Positions 1 to 9,010 of a DNA stretch of 64,000 nucleotides are shown piece after piece. The notes beneath the pieces are model-generated. The model ran no database searches, was not told where the DNA came from, and saw nothing but the letters and a program-made list of their open reading frames with translations. Source of the stretch: Planotetraspora thailandica. Lineage in GTDB: Bacteria > Actinomycetota > Actinomycetes > Streptosporangiales > Streptosporangiaceae. The position numbers and the translations under genes were made by a program. Positions within the stretch are counted from its first letter, which is position 1. Each line of letters opens with the position of its first letter. Location: positions 1-64,000 of the forward strand of contig NZ_BOOR01000023.1 in assembly GCF_016863335.1 (NCBI RefSeq). Reading direction: 5' to 3'.

Positions 1-529
1 CGATCGCCGAGACCAACCGATCACGCGCGTAGATCAACTCCTGCGCCTCAGCCAAACACGCAGACGCCACCTCAGGCGGTTCGACCAAGGCCAGCGCGCT
101 GGCGGCATCCACCAGCATCGCTACCAAATCGGTCGGCCCCTCTGTCGCGCTTTCTGTTCCGTTCTTCGGGCTGGGGGGCGGCTCGGGCGAAGCCTCTTGC
201 GCGAGCTCGGCAGCGTCGTCGGCGGGCGGCTCGCCACAGCCCACGGAGGCGAGCCGTGCGGTGGTCTCAGACGGCACAAAGTCAGACGGCGCAGAAGACG
301 TGGATGCGTTCTCCGCAAGTGTGGCTTCCCACCACGCTTTGATCCCCGACGGAGAGCTCAACGCCGAACTGCCGTCGGACGACCACGCCCGGGCTTGCTC
401 CCGTACCTCCGCCCACCACTCAGCGCCACCGATCGGCTCACCCGAAGCAGGAGACGGACGCCTGCGCCGATCGGCCACGCCGCCTCCCCCCAAGAGCCCC
501 GGATCGAAACTGTGTCTGAATAATCTCAC
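1..529 (-). CDS. N-terminal part of a reverse-strand protein, possibly HNH endonuclease/DUF222 type (partial)
   Basis: An uninterrupted reverse-strand reading frame runs from a GTG at 529 off the left edge (about 176 codons). The start is uncertain; another in-frame start is the ATG at 118. The translation contains two Trp-rich segments (AEWWAEVREQARAW and GIKAWWEATLAEN), then a Pro/Ser/Glu-rich linker, then a helix near the edge (SACLAEAQELIYARDRL). That order resembles the N-terminus of actinobacterial DUF222/13E12-type HNH endonucleases, which are often multicopy, but the HNH part would lie outside the window, so this is inference from memory. Codon use (G/C at third positions) looks coding. 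It could also be an unrelated lineage-specific protein. Confidence 0.45.
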   Translation of the reverse strand, partial: MRLFRHSFDPGLLGGGGVADRRRRPSPASGEPIGGAEWWAEVREQARAWSSDGSSALSSPSGIKAWWEATLAENASTSSAPSDFVPSETTARLASVGCGEPPADDAAELAQEASPEPPPSPKNGTESATEGPTDLVAMLVDAASALALVEPPEVASACLAEAQELIYARDRLVSAI

Positions 530-789
530 ACACAGTAACCGTTCGACCACAGATTTAGAACAGAATTTCTATCCGTTCGACGGCTCATAACGGCCACAAA
601 CCCGCATTCCGGCACATCCCGACATCACAACGCTGAGACCGGATGCCAAATAGATCGTTAACGACGGCGCAACACACCGAAACGTTCGCAGGCAATTAGG
701 AGCTGATCTTATTCGGGCTGTAACGCACCAAACCCCAGCAAACGTCGGATCCATCGACCAGCTGGGGCATTGCACCCGAAGGGGAAGAC
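530..789. other. Divergent intergenic region
   Basis: About 260 bases between the reverse-strand partial gene and the forward secreted hydrolase. It is less GC-rich than its surroundings and presumably holds both promoters. I see no convincing -35/-10 pair, operator palindrome or RNA gene. A Shine-Dalgarno-like GAAGGGGA lies just upstream of the ATG at 790. Confidence 0.4.
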
Positions 790-3177
790 ATGCGCTTACA
801 CGCGCACGCCTGGAAGCGGACGGTCCTCGCCGTAGCGACCGCCACAACGATCTCCACCACCTTCTTCGCAGGAGCCACGGGAACAGCCCACGCCGACGAC
901 GGCCGCTGGACGGTCGAATCGGTGACCGGCGGCTACAAGGTCACTCTCCATCTCGACGAGCCGCTGCCGGTGCGCGACGCCGTACCGGAGCTCGCGGTCG
1001 ACGGCATGTCACTCGGCCCGGCCCAGGAGTCGGCGGACGGCAGTACCTTGACGATCACCACAACCGACCCGAGCGCCGCGCGGCCGTCGTCCGTCGACGT
1101 CGCGTGGAACGGGGAGGTGCCGTCCGGCGACACGGGCGTCACCGCACGGACGCTCACGCCGTCTCCCCACGTCGCACACCCGAAAGGCCCGGCCGACCCC
1201 GCGACGCCGGGCCCCTACGCCGTGACGCACGCCGAATACGACCTCGGGGACACCGCGATCACCCTCGAAGGCCTGGGTGGGCGGCCGGCGGAGATCCGGG
1301 CCGCGGTCTACCTCCCCGACGGAGCACGGGGCAAGCGGCCGCTGGTCGTCTTCCTGCACGGCCGCCACTCGGCCTGCTACAACCCGACGACTCCGGCCAC
1401 GTCGAACTCGCAGTGGCCGTGTCCGGCGGGCCAGATTCCGATCCCCAGCTACAAGGGATACGACGGCGCCGCCGACGCGCTCGCGAGCCACGGATACGTC
1501 GTCGTGTCAGTCAGCGCCAACGGCGTCAACGCGGCCGACAACCCCTTCAGCGACGACCGTGGAGCGCTCGCCCGGGGTGAGGTCGTCATGCGGCACCTCG
1601 ACCTGCTGGCCGAGGCCGCCAAGGGCAAGGGCGACCCCACGATGGTCAGGCTCTTCAAGGGCCGCCTCGACATGGACGACATCGGCCTGATGGGGCACTC
1701 CCGCGGAGGCGAGGGCGTGGTGAAGGCCGCGCTGATGAACGCGGGGCGGGCCAAGCCGTACGGGATCAAGGCGGTGCTGCCGCTCGCGCCCACGGACTTC
1801 GCCCGGGCCACGCTGCCGGACATCCCGATGGCCGTGATCCTCCCCTACTGCGACGGAGACGTGTCCAACCAGCAGGGCCAGCACTTCTACGACGACTCCC
1901 TGTACGCCGACGCCGGCGACTCAGCCTTCCGCTCGTCGCTGATGGTCATGGGTGCCGACCACAACTTCTTCAACACCGAATGGACCCCGGGTGTGGCCGT
2001 GGCCCCCGCCTCGGACGACTGGAGCAACAGGAACGACCCGGTGTGCGGCCCGAGCGCCCCGGCACGGCTGACGGCCGCCGAGCAGTACGCGGTCGGCACG
2101 GCGTACATCGCCGGGTTCTTCCGTCTCGTGCAGGGTCATGAGAAGGCGTTCCTGCCGCTGTTCGACGGCAGCGGCGGCGCGGCGGCCTCCGCGGGCCGCG
2201 CCGTGGTGCACGCGGTGGCGCAGTCCCCCGCGCGTGACCGGCTGGACGTCGCCCCGTTCACCTCGCCTTCTTCGTCGGTGAGGGTTTCGGGTGCGGCGAC
2301 CGCGACGGTGTGCGCGAGCATGCTCGACCGCTCGCCGCAGAGCGGCCTGCCGTCCTGCGCGGCCACGCTCACCACCTCGCAGGCGCCGTCGTGGACCCCC
2401 GCGACGTACGCGGGCAACGTCGCCGCGACGCCGGTGCTGCGGTTCTCCTGGACCGACTCCACCGGCCAGGTGCGGGTGGCGCTGCCCAAGTCGGACCGGA
2501 ACGCTTCGAAGTACGACGCGCTGACCTTCCGCGCCGCGCTGGACGAGAACGTCAAGGCGGGCGCCGATCTCACGGTCGGTGTCGTCGACGGCCGCGGCCG
2601 GGTGAAGTCGGTCCTGGTGTCCAGCGTGAGCTCGGCGCTCACGCCGTTCCCCGGTACGGCGTCGCCGCTGCCGAAGACCTGGCTGCGCACGGTGCGCATC
2701 CCGACCAGGTCGCTCACCGGCGTGAACCTGCACGACATCCGCGAGATCCGTCTCACGGGCGCGGGCACGGCGGGCGGGGCCTACCTCGGCGACCTCACCT
2801 TCTCCACGTCGGCCGTGGGTGGGACCGATCTGCCCGACCTGCCGCAGGTCTCCGTGCAGGGCCTCACCGTTCCGGAGGGCGACGGGCCGGCCGCCGCGAC
2901 GATGACGCTGACGTTGTCGCAGCGGAGCAAGGAGCCGGTGACGGTCAACGTGCAGTCGATCACCAGCGGCTCCTCACCGGTGATCGCCCAGTTGGCGACG
3001 CAGGTCGTCATCCCCGCGAAGAAGACCACGGCGACCTTCCAGGTGCCGCTCGCCGGCGACACGACACCGGCGCCGGCCGCGCAGTCCTACCAGGTGGTGG
3101 CGTCCGTGCCGACGAACGCGACGATCGGCGCCGGGTTCGCCCGGCTCGTCGTGACCGACGACGACCTGCTGCCCTGA
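790..3177 (+). CDS. Secreted alpha/beta hydrolase with C-terminal Calx-beta-like domain
   Basis: 795 residues. The N-terminus is a Sec signal peptide: basic MRLHAHAWKR, a hydrophobic stretch, then a probable cleavage after AHA near residue 35. The catalytic domain shows an alpha/beta-hydrolase nucleophile elbow GHSRGGEG (Ser304), an acidic strand end CDGD (Asp355/Asp357) and a histidine in GADHNFF (His391), so a Ser-Asp-His triad can be proposed. An oxyanion-loop-like FLHGRHS precedes it. Residues from about 675 to the end (PEGDGPAAATMTLTLSQ and following) look like a Calx-beta-type beta-sandwich, typical of secreted multidomain enzymes. Substrate is unknown; the family covers esterases, lipases and polyester hydrolases. 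SD GAAGGGGA supports the ATG at 790. It converges on the phosphatase gene downstream. Confidence 0.8.
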   Translation: MRLHAHAWKRTVLAVATATTISTTFFAGATGTAHADDGRWTVESVTGGYKVTLHLDEPLPVRDAVPELAVDGMSLGPAQESADGSTLTITTTDPSAARPSSVDVAWNGEVPSGDTGVTARTLTPSPHVAHPKGPADPATPGPYAVTHAEYDLGDTAITLEGLGGRPAEIRAAVYLPDGARGKRPLVVFLHGRHSACYNPTTPATSNSQWPCPAGQIPIPSYKGYDGAADALASHGYVVVSVSANGVNAADNPFSDDRGALARGEVVMRHLDLLAEAAKGKGDPTMVRLFKGRLDMDDIGLMGHSRGGEGVVKAALMNAGRAKPYGIKAVLPLAPTDFARATLPDIPMAVILPYCDGDVSNQQGQHFYDDSLYADAGDSAFRSSLMVMGADHNFFNTEWTPGVAVAPASDDWSNRNDPVCGPSAPARLTAAEQYAVGTAYIAGFFRLVQGHEKAFLPLFDGSGGAAASAGRAVVHAVAQSPARDRLDVAPFTSPSSSVRVSGAATATVCASMLDRSPQSGLPSCAATLTTSQAPSWTPATYAGNVAATPVLRFSWTDSTGQVRVALPKSDRNASKYDALTFRAALDENVKAGADLTVGVVDGRGRVKSVLVSSVSSALTPFPGTASPLPKTWLRTVRIPTRSLTGVNLHDIREIRLTGAGTAGGAYLGDLTFSTSAVGGTDLPDLPQVSVQGLTVPEGDGPAAATMTLTLSQRSKEPVTVNVQSITSGSSPVIAQLATQVVIPAKKTTATFQVPLAGDTTPAPAAQSYQVVASVPTNATIGAGFARLVVTDDDLLP

Positions 3178-3201
3178 TCCCTGCCCGGGTACGGCAGGCC
3201 C

Positions 3202-4818
3202 TCAGGGCGCCAGCCGTACCCGGGCCATCTCCTCCAAGTCCGGCCGGGCCGTGTACCAGCGCACGAGGGCCGACCTGCCGTCCAGGTCGAGCGCGGCCAG
3301 CGCGTTCGGAAACCACGGCCCATCGGTGATCTTCCAGCGGAACCTGCGGCGGGGCAGCCGCGCCGTACCGGCCAGCAGCCCACCGGCCAGACCGGCGATC
3401 CCGAACGAGGCGACCACGTTGGCCAGCCGCAGCGTACGGCTCAGCGGGTTGCGGATCGGCGAGCACACCGCCTGGTAGATGCGGGCGGCGTCCAGGTGGG
3501 CCGAGGCGAGGTCGGCCGAGGCCGGCCCCGCAGCGGCGAGATACGAGTAGTGCACGTCACCCGACAGCAGCACGATCGTGGCCGGAGCCGAGCCGCGCCT
3601 GCCGGCCGCGACGTCGACGAGCAGGCGGCCGAAGTCGTCGAAGGAGCGGCGGAAGGCGCCCCAGTGCTCCAGGTCGAGCGCCTGCCGGACCCGTTCGCCC
3701 CATCCGGCCGCCCGCCGTCCCCATGCGCCGTCGGCCAGGGCCTCGTTCCAGCTCTCCACGTCGAAGATCCCGCTCGGCAGGAACACGGGCACCGACGAGC
3801 CGATGAGCAGGTGGTCGACGTCGCCCTTCGCCTGCTCGGTGAACCATGACCACTCCACGTCGTCGATCATCCGGCGGCGTCCGGGGTCGAGCGTGCGCGC
3901 GCAGCGTGTGTCCAGCATGACCAGGCGGGTGCGGCCGATGTCGCGGGCATAGCTCCACCGCGCCGACGGCGGGTCCGCGTCGGCCTGCTTCGCGAACGCG
4001 TCGAGCACCGCGGCGCCGTCCCCGTAACCGTCACCGTCACCGGCGGCCGCTTGGATCGCGGCGTACGTCGGGTCGGCCGCGCGTTCGGCGGGCGAGAGGT
4101 TTCCGAGGTGCTGGTAGACCCAGTACGCGCCGAGCGCGGAGACCACCCGGGACGGCCACCACGGCACCTCGGCCATCTGGGCACGCCAGGCGGCGGAGGT
4201 GTTCCAGTCGTCGCGCACGTCGTGGTCATCGAAGATCATCGCGGTGGGCACGGTGGACAGCACCCATCGGACCACCGGGTCGGTCCACGCCTGCCGGTAC
4301 AGCTCGGCGTACTCCTCGAAGTCGACGATCTCGTCGGGCCCGTCCTGCCTGCGCGCGCGGATGAAGCCGAGCATCTCCTGCGACGGCTCGTCGGCGTAGA
4401 CCTGGTCTCCGAGGAAGAGCAGCAGGTCGGGCGGCTCCTCCTCGCCCGCCATCAGGCGCAGGCCGTACTCACGCAGGACGTCGGGGCCGTGCACCTTCAC
4501 GTGGGCGGCGTCGTGCGGCACGCTCGTACGGCACGAGCCGAACACGACCCTGCGGAGCCGCTCCAGCGGACGGATCCGGCTTTCGGGGAAGTCCTCGACG
4601 GGCCACACCTGCCGTCCGTCCAGCTCCACGGTGTAGGCGCCGGAGCCCTCGGCGTCGACGATCGCGTAGTGGTGGCCGTGCACGGTGAAGGTGCGCCCGC
4701 TCGTGCGCGTGCCGCCCACGTCGACCGTGACCTCGCACGGTTCGCTCGTCTCCACCCATATGGACGCGCTGCTCGCGTCGGCATGCCGGAGCATGGGTCC
4801 CACCAGCAAGTCGGGCAC
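3202..4818 (-). CDS. PhoD-like metallophosphatase (alkaline phosphatase D family)
   Basis: 538 residues. Motifs in order match PhoD-type metallophosphoesterases: an N-terminal Ig-like beta domain (GPMLRHADASSASIWVE), then FGSCRTS, FLGDQVYADEP (metal ligands), FDDHDVRDDWN, MLDTRCAR and SGDVHYSY. Such enzymes use a binuclear metal centre to cleave phosphomono- or diesters. No signal peptide or Tat motif is visible, unlike the classical secreted PhoD, so this looks like the cytoplasmic PhoD-like branch. It lies 15 bases downstream of the MarR gene on the same strand and may be co-transcribed with it. Physiological substrate is not evident. Confidence 0.85.
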   Translation of the reverse strand: MPDLLVGPMLRHADASSASIWVETSEPCEVTVDVGGTRTSGRTFTVHGHHYAIVDAEGSGAYTVELDGRQVWPVEDFPESRIRPLERLRRVVFGSCRTSVPHDAAHVKVHGPDVLREYGLRLMAGEEEPPDLLLFLGDQVYADEPSQEMLGFIRARRQDGPDEIVDFEEYAELYRQAWTDPVVRWVLSTVPTAMIFDDHDVRDDWNTSAAWRAQMAEVPWWPSRVVSALGAYWVYQHLGNLSPAERAADPTYAAIQAAAGDGDGYGDGAAVLDAFAKQADADPPSARWSYARDIGRTRLVMLDTRCARTLDPGRRRMIDDVEWSWFTEQAKGDVDHLLIGSSVPVFLPSGIFDVESWNEALADGAWGRRAAGWGERVRQALDLEHWGAFRRSFDDFGRLLVDVAAGRRGSAPATIVLLSGDVHYSYLAAAGPASADLASAHLDAARIYQAVCSPIRNPLSRTLRLANVVASFGIAGLAGGLLAGTARLPRRRFRWKITDGPWFPNALAALDLDGRSALVRWYTARPDLEEMARVRLAP

Positions 4819-4833
4819 GTGACCTCCCTCAGG

Positions 4834-5319
4834 TCAGCCTTCGAGTTCGCGGACGAGCAGCTCGAGGTCCTGCATGAGCTGCTCGGTCCTGACCGTGCCG
4901 TACGACGCGAGGATCGCCCGGTGGTGCTCGGCGATGCCCGCCTCCAGCCGGCCGAGGAGGTCACTTCCCCGATCCGCGAGAAAAACCGCGACCTTTCTGC
5001 GGTCGGCCGGGTCGTGCCCGCGATAGACGACCGCCCGCTCGACGAGCCGGTCGACGGCCTTGGTGAGGGTGGGGTGCGGCATCAGCGCGGCCTCGGCGAG
5101 GTCGCCCATCGTGTGGCCGCGCCCGTCGGCGAGGGCCTGGAGGATGCGCCACTGCTCGACCGACACGTCTTCGGAGGCGAGCGCCGCGGCGAGGGCCCGG
5201 TTGACGCTGCGTTCCGCCCGGCTCAGCAGGTAGGCGAGGGACGAGCCGAGCCCTCCCCCGGATGTCCGCACGTCGGACCGCCGGGCGTCACGCCCGCTTC
5301 CGGGTACCGCCGTCACCAC
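4834..5319 (-). CDS. MarR-family transcriptional regulator
   Basis: About 161 residues from a GTG at 5319, chosen because GAAGGGAG lies six bases upstream; an ATG at 5349 is less likely as it would sit in the divergent promoter. The winged-helix core is clear: VEQWRILQALADGRGHTMGDLAEAALMPHPTLTKAVDRLVERAVVYRG, then DPADRRKVAVFL (the DxRxxxV wing). MarR proteins bind palindromes as dimers and respond to small ligands. It is divergent from the AmiC-like gene, which starts 48 bases away, so control of the amide module is a reasonable inference. The downstream PhoD-like gene may be in the same transcript. Confidence 0.85.
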   Translation of the reverse strand: MVTAVPGSGRDARRSDVRTSGGGLGSSLAYLLSRAERSVNRALAAALASEDVSVEQWRILQALADGRGHTMGDLAEAALMPHPTLTKAVDRLVERAVVYRGHDPADRRKVAVFLADRGSDLLGRLEAGIAEHHRAILASYGTVRTEQLMQDLELLVRELEG

Positions 5320-5366
5320 CGAAGGCTCCCTTCGTTTACGAGCGCGCAAGGGTCATACTCGTGCAC
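5320..5366. promoter_or_regulatory. Divergent promoter between marR-type gene and AmiC-like gene
   Basis: Compact divergent region. On the forward strand a -10-like CATACT is followed seven bases later by the GTG at 5367, the spacing expected of a leaderless actinobacterial transcript. A strong SD (GAAGGGAG) serves the reverse-strand gene. I could not define a confident MarR palindrome. Confidence 0.4.
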
Positions 5367-6461
5367 GTGGCCGATCCTGTCACGGTGGTCATCGACCCCT
5401 TCGAAGCTCACCTGCTGCGGGCCGACACGCTCCGGGTGGCCCTGGTCGTGCCCGTCTCCGGCGTGCTCGGCCTGCTCGGTCCGTGCGCCATCAACTGCGC
5501 GATGCTGGCCGCGTCGCAGGTCAACGCGACCGGCGGCGTGCTGGGCAGGCAGGTCGAGCTGGTCCTGGTCGACGGCGGCAGGAGCCCGGGCGAGGTCGCC
5601 CGCGAGGTCTCCGGCCTGGTGCGCGCGGGAGCCGTACAGGCCGTGGCCGGGGTGCACGCCAGCGACGTGCGCATGGCCGTCGAGCGGGCGCTGGCGGGGC
5701 GCGCCCCGTTCGTGTACGCGCCGCCGTACGAGGGTGGGGCGCGCAACCCGGGGGTGTACTTCCTCGGCGAGCCCGCGTCCCTGCAGGTGGGGCCGGGCCT
5801 GGACTGGCTGGCCGAGCACAGGCGGGCCAGGCGGTGGTTCCTGCTCGGCAACGACTACGTCTGGCCGCGCCTGGTGCACGCCTCGGCGCGCATGCACCTT
5901 CGCACGCTGTCGGCCACGGTCGCCGGCGAGCGGCTCGTTCCCTTCGGCTCCGTCGCGATGGACGCGCTGGTGGAGGAACTCGCGGCCGTACGGCCCGACG
6001 CGGTGCTCCTCACCCTCATCGGGAGCGACCTGGTCGCGTTCAACCGGGCGTTCGCGGCGAGCGGTCTGCGCTGCGCGCGGCTGTGCGGGGCCCTGGAGGA
6101 GCACGGACTGCTGGCCGTCGGCGGGGACACGACCGGCGAGCTCTACGCCGCGATGGGCTATTTCGGCAGCATCACCACCGACGCCAACCTCGGCCTGGCC
6201 GAGCGGTACACAGGGATGTTCGGGCCGGACGCCCCGTCGCTCAACGGCCACGGCCACGGATGTTACGAGGCGGTGCTCATGCTGGCGGCCCTGGCCGGCC
6301 GCGCGGGCGCCCTGGCCGTACCCGCGATCGAGGCGGTCGCCGACGGCACCACGGTCACGACGGGCCGGGGACTGCTCACGCTGTCCGGCCGTAACGTCCG
6401 GCAGCGGGTCTACGTCGGGCGCGCGGACGGGCTCGACTTCTCCCTCGTCACCTCCGTCTAG
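5367..6461 (+). CDS. AmiC/FmdD-like amide-binding protein (type 1 periplasmic-binding fold)
   Basis: About 364 residues from GTG 5367 (GTG 5361 also possible). The sequence follows the Leu/Ile/Val-binding and AmiC fold: RVALVVPVSGVLGLLGP at the N-terminus, NATGGVLGRQVELVLVDGG, then AVAGVHASDVRMAV, and a second lobe beginning RARRWFLLGNDY, the motif seen in AmiC and short-chain amide or urea binding proteins. There is no signal peptide or lipobox, so it is predicted cytoplasmic. This fits a ligand sensor such as AmiC rather than an ABC transporter receptor. The permease and acetamidase/formamidase that follow support an amide ligand. Whether it acts through an RNA-binding partner, the neighbouring MarR protein or neither cannot be told from sequence. 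Confidence 0.7.
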   Translation: MADPVTVVIDPFEAHLLRADTLRVALVVPVSGVLGLLGPCAINCAMLAASQVNATGGVLGRQVELVLVDGGRSPGEVAREVSGLVRAGAVQAVAGVHASDVRMAVERALAGRAPFVYAPPYEGGARNPGVYFLGEPASLQVGPGLDWLAEHRRARRWFLLGNDYVWPRLVHASARMHLRTLSATVAGERLVPFGSVAMDALVEELAAVRPDAVLLTLIGSDLVAFNRAFAASGLRCARLCGALEEHGLLAVGGDTTGELYAAMGYFGSITTDANLGLAERYTGMFGPDAPSLNGHGHGCYEAVLMLAALAGRAGALAVPAIEAVADGTTVTTGRGLLTLSGRNVRQRVYVGRADGLDFSLVTSV

Positions 6462-6473
6462 GCATCGCCGGTT

Positions 6474-6491
6474 GTGACCGCCACGTAAAAC
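6474..6491 (+). promoter_or_regulatory. Possible degenerate GlnR box upstream of amide permease
   Basis: GTGAC-N6-GTAAA matches 8 of 10 positions of the actinobacterial GlnR half-site pair GTnAC-N6-GAAAC. It lies about 80 bases upstream of the permease start. Weak on its own, but the downstream genes release ammonia and the urease operon in this window has a perfect version. Confidence 0.3.
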
Positions 6492-6567
6492 TTTCAAACG
6501 AAACCTTTCCGGATTCAAGTGTTAGTTCTATCGTACGGCTCTGCACCCGCGTGTTAAGGAGCCGTCA

Positions 6568-7998
6568 ATGTCCTCTCCCGCCGAGGCCTCCCCGTCGTCC
6601 GCACCACCGCCGACAGGCGGCTCCGGAGTCGAGCAGTTCGGTTACAAGCAGGAGTTGCGGCGCTCGCTGAGCTTCGCCGACCTGCTCATCTACGGCCTGA
6701 TCTTCATGGTGCCGATCGCGCCGTTCGGCATCTTCGGCAGCGTCTTCCAGGCCTCCGGCGGCATGGTGGCGCTGGTCTACATCATCGGCATGGTGGCGAT
6801 GGCGTTCACCGCGCTGTCGTACGCGGAGATGGCCAAGGCCTTCCCGATGGCGGGCTCCGTCTACACATACGCGGGACGCGGGATCGCCGCCCCGGTCGGC
6901 TTCCTCGCCGGTTGGGTCATCCTGCTCGACTACGTGCTCGTGCCGTCCCTGCTGTATCTCATCGCCAGCGCCGCCATGGCCTCGTTCGTGCCCGCCATCC
7001 CGATCTGGGGGTGGCTGATCGGCTTCATCGTGCTCAACACGGTGGTCAACTACCTCGGCATCGAGATGACCGCGCGCATGAACAGGATCATGCTGATCGC
7101 CGAGCTGATCGTGCTCGCGATCTTCCTGGTGATCGGCGCGGTCGCCCTGGCCCAGGGCAAGGGACACGGCGGCGCGTTCAGCCCGCTGTTCGACTCCTCG
7201 ACGTTCTCATGGCCGCTGGTGTTCGGCGCGGTGTCGGTGGCGGTGCTCTCGTTCCTCGGCTTCGACGGCATCTCGATGCTCGCCGAGGAGACCCGCGAGA
7301 ACACCCGCCGGCTCGGCCGCTCCATGGTCGCCGCCCTCGGCCTCGCGGGCGCGCTGTTCGTCGTCCAGACGTGGGTCGCGGCGCTGCTCGTGCCGAACCG
7401 CGCCGACCTGATCGCCAACGGCGACCCCGCCGGTTCGGCGTTCTACGACACCGCCGAGTACGCCGGAGGGCACTGGCTGAGCGTGCTCACCGCCGTCGCG
7501 ACCGCCATCGCATGGGGCTTCGCCAACTCGCTGGTCGCCCAAGCGGCCACCTCCCGCCTGCTGTTCGCGATGGCCCGCGACAAGCAGCTTCCGAGCTTCC
7601 TTGGCAAGATCCACCCCACCCGCAAGGTGCCGGTCAACGCCACCCTCGTGGTGGCCGCGGTCTCCCTGGCCTTCGGCCTGTACATGAACTCGCGCTCCGA
7701 CGGCATCTCCCTGCTCACCCAGCTGGTGAACTTCGGCGCGATGACCGCCTTCCTCGCGTTGCACGTCTCCGTCGTCGTCCACTACCTCGTACGGCACGGC
7801 AGCCGCGACTGGTGGCGCCACCTCATCGCGCCGGTCATCGGCTTCGCCATCCTGCTCTACGTCGTGATCAACGCCAACATCGCCGCCCAGATCCTCGGCT
7901 TCGCCTGGCTCGGCGTCGGCGTCGTCATCCTCGTCGGCTCCTACCTGATGGGCCGCCGCCCCACCCTGTCCGCGATCAACACGGAGGTCTCCGAGTGA
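6568..7998 (+). CDS. APC-superfamily amino acid/amine permease
   Basis: 476 residues with about 12 hydrophobic helices. The N-terminal signature (SFADLLIYGLIFMVPIAPFG, then a Gly-rich first helix and FPMAGSVYTYAGRGI) is typical of APC transporters. FLGFDGISMLAEETREN is the usual loop after helix 6. The cytoplasmic N-terminus is Ser/Pro-rich. The stop overlaps the next start by four bases (GTGA), so it is translationally coupled to the acetamidase/formamidase gene, which suggests uptake of an amide, amine or related nitrogen source. The start ATG follows AAGGAG. Exact substrate unknown. Confidence 0.85.
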   Translation: MSSPAEASPSSAPPPTGGSGVEQFGYKQELRRSLSFADLLIYGLIFMVPIAPFGIFGSVFQASGGMVALVYIIGMVAMAFTALSYAEMAKAFPMAGSVYTYAGRGIAAPVGFLAGWVILLDYVLVPSLLYLIASAAMASFVPAIPIWGWLIGFIVLNTVVNYLGIEMTARMNRIMLIAELIVLAIFLVIGAVALAQGKGHGGAFSPLFDSSTFSWPLVFGAVSVAVLSFLGFDGISMLAEETRENTRRLGRSMVAALGLAGALFVVQTWVAALLVPNRADLIANGDPAGSAFYDTAEYAGGHWLSVLTAVATAIAWGFANSLVAQAATSRLLFAMARDKQLPSFLGKIHPTRKVPVNATLVVAAVSLAFGLYMNSRSDGISLLTQLVNFGAMTAFLALHVSVVVHYLVRHGSRDWWRHLIAPVIGFAILLYVVINANIAAQILGFAWLGVGVVILVGSYLMGRRPTLSAINTEVSE

Positions 7999-9005
7999 AC
8001 GTCTTCTCCTACCGGCCCGCCCCCGAAGACCTGTCGTACACCTTCGGCGGCAGGCCGGCCGTGGCGACGGTCACCCCGGGCACGGTGGTGGAGCTGTACA
8101 CCGAGGACTGCTTCGGCGGCCGCGTGCAGGGCGTGGGCGACCTCCCGTCGAAGGTGTGCGAGTTCCCGTTCCTCAACCCGGTCACGGGGCCGTTCCACGT
8201 CGAGGGCGCCGAGCCGGGCGACACCCTCGCCCTGCACTTCGTCTCGATCGAACCGGCCAGGGACTGGGCGGTGTCGACCACGTTCCCGCACTTCGGGGCG
8301 CTGACCGCCACCCACACGACCGCCATGCTGCACCCGCCGCTCGACGAGGTCGTGTGGGTGTACGAGGTGGACGCGGAAAAGCGCGTCGTGCGTTACCACG
8401 CGCGCAGGGGCGACTTCACGGTGGAGATGCCGCTCGACCCGATGCACGGCACCGTGGGCGTGGCGCCGGCGGCGTCGGAGGCGCGGATGACGATCACGCC
8501 CGACGCGCACGGCGGAAACATGGACACCCCCGAACTGCGGGCCGGAACCACCGTCTACCTCGGCGTCAACGTGGAGGGCGGCCTGTTCGCCGTCGGCGAC
8601 GGGCACTGCCGGCAGGGCCACGGCGAGGTCTGCGGCACCGCCGTCGAAGCTGCGATGAACACCGTCGTCGCGGTCGAGCTCATCAAGGGCGTCTCGACGC
8701 CGTGGCCGCGTCTGGAGAGCGACGACCACCTGATGTCGACGGGGTCGGCCCGCCCGCTCGAGGACGCCTACCGCATCAGCCAGCACGACCTCGTGACGTG
8801 GGCGGCCTCGCTCACCGGGCTCGACGAGCTGGATGCCTACCAGCTGGTCAGCCAGGGCGGCGAGGCTCCCGTGGGCAACGTGTGCGACACCAACTACACG
8901 ATGGTCGCCAAGCTGCCCAAGGCCTACCTGGGCGGCCCAGAGGTCTACGAGTCGGCGCACGCCCGGCTGCGGAGCCTCGGCGAGGAGTACCTCTCCTCAC
9001 GCTGA
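7995..9005 (+). CDS. Acetamidase/formamidase family protein
   Basis: 336 residues from GTG 7995, overlapping the permease stop by four bases. The family signature is clear: GPFHVEGAEPGDTLALHF in the N-terminal beta domain, then HGGNMDTPEL, YLGVNVEGGLFAVGDGHCRQGHGEVCGTAVE (active-site region), and a C-terminal GNVCDTNYTMVAKLPKAYL. Members hydrolyse formamide, acetamide or other short amides to the acid and ammonia, as cytoplasmic metal-dependent enzymes. Coupling to a permease and an AmiC-like sensor gives a complete detect, import and hydrolyse set. Which amide is used is not determined by sequence. Confidence 0.88.
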   Translation: MNVFSYRPAPEDLSYTFGGRPAVATVTPGTVVELYTEDCFGGRVQGVGDLPSKVCEFPFLNPVTGPFHVEGAEPGDTLALHFVSIEPARDWAVSTTFPHFGALTATHTTAMLHPPLDEVVWVYEVDAEKRVVRYHARRGDFTVEMPLDPMHGTVGVAPAASEARMTITPDAHGGNMDTPELRAGTTVYLGVNVEGGLFAVGDGHCRQGHGEVCGTAVEAAMNTVVAVELIKGVSTPWPRLESDDHLMSTGSARPLEDAYRISQHDLVTWAASLTGLDELDAYQLVSQGGEAPVGNVCDTNYTMVAKLPKAYLGGPEVYESAHARLRSLGEEYLSSR

Positions 9006-9010
9006 CCCGA

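Noticed and set aside
4051-6477. An 808-codon forward frame across the PhoD-like, MarR and AmiC-like genes.
   Set aside because: It is opposite to or out of frame with genes that have clear family motifs; its composition is the usual Arg/Pro/Gly shadow of GC-rich DNA.
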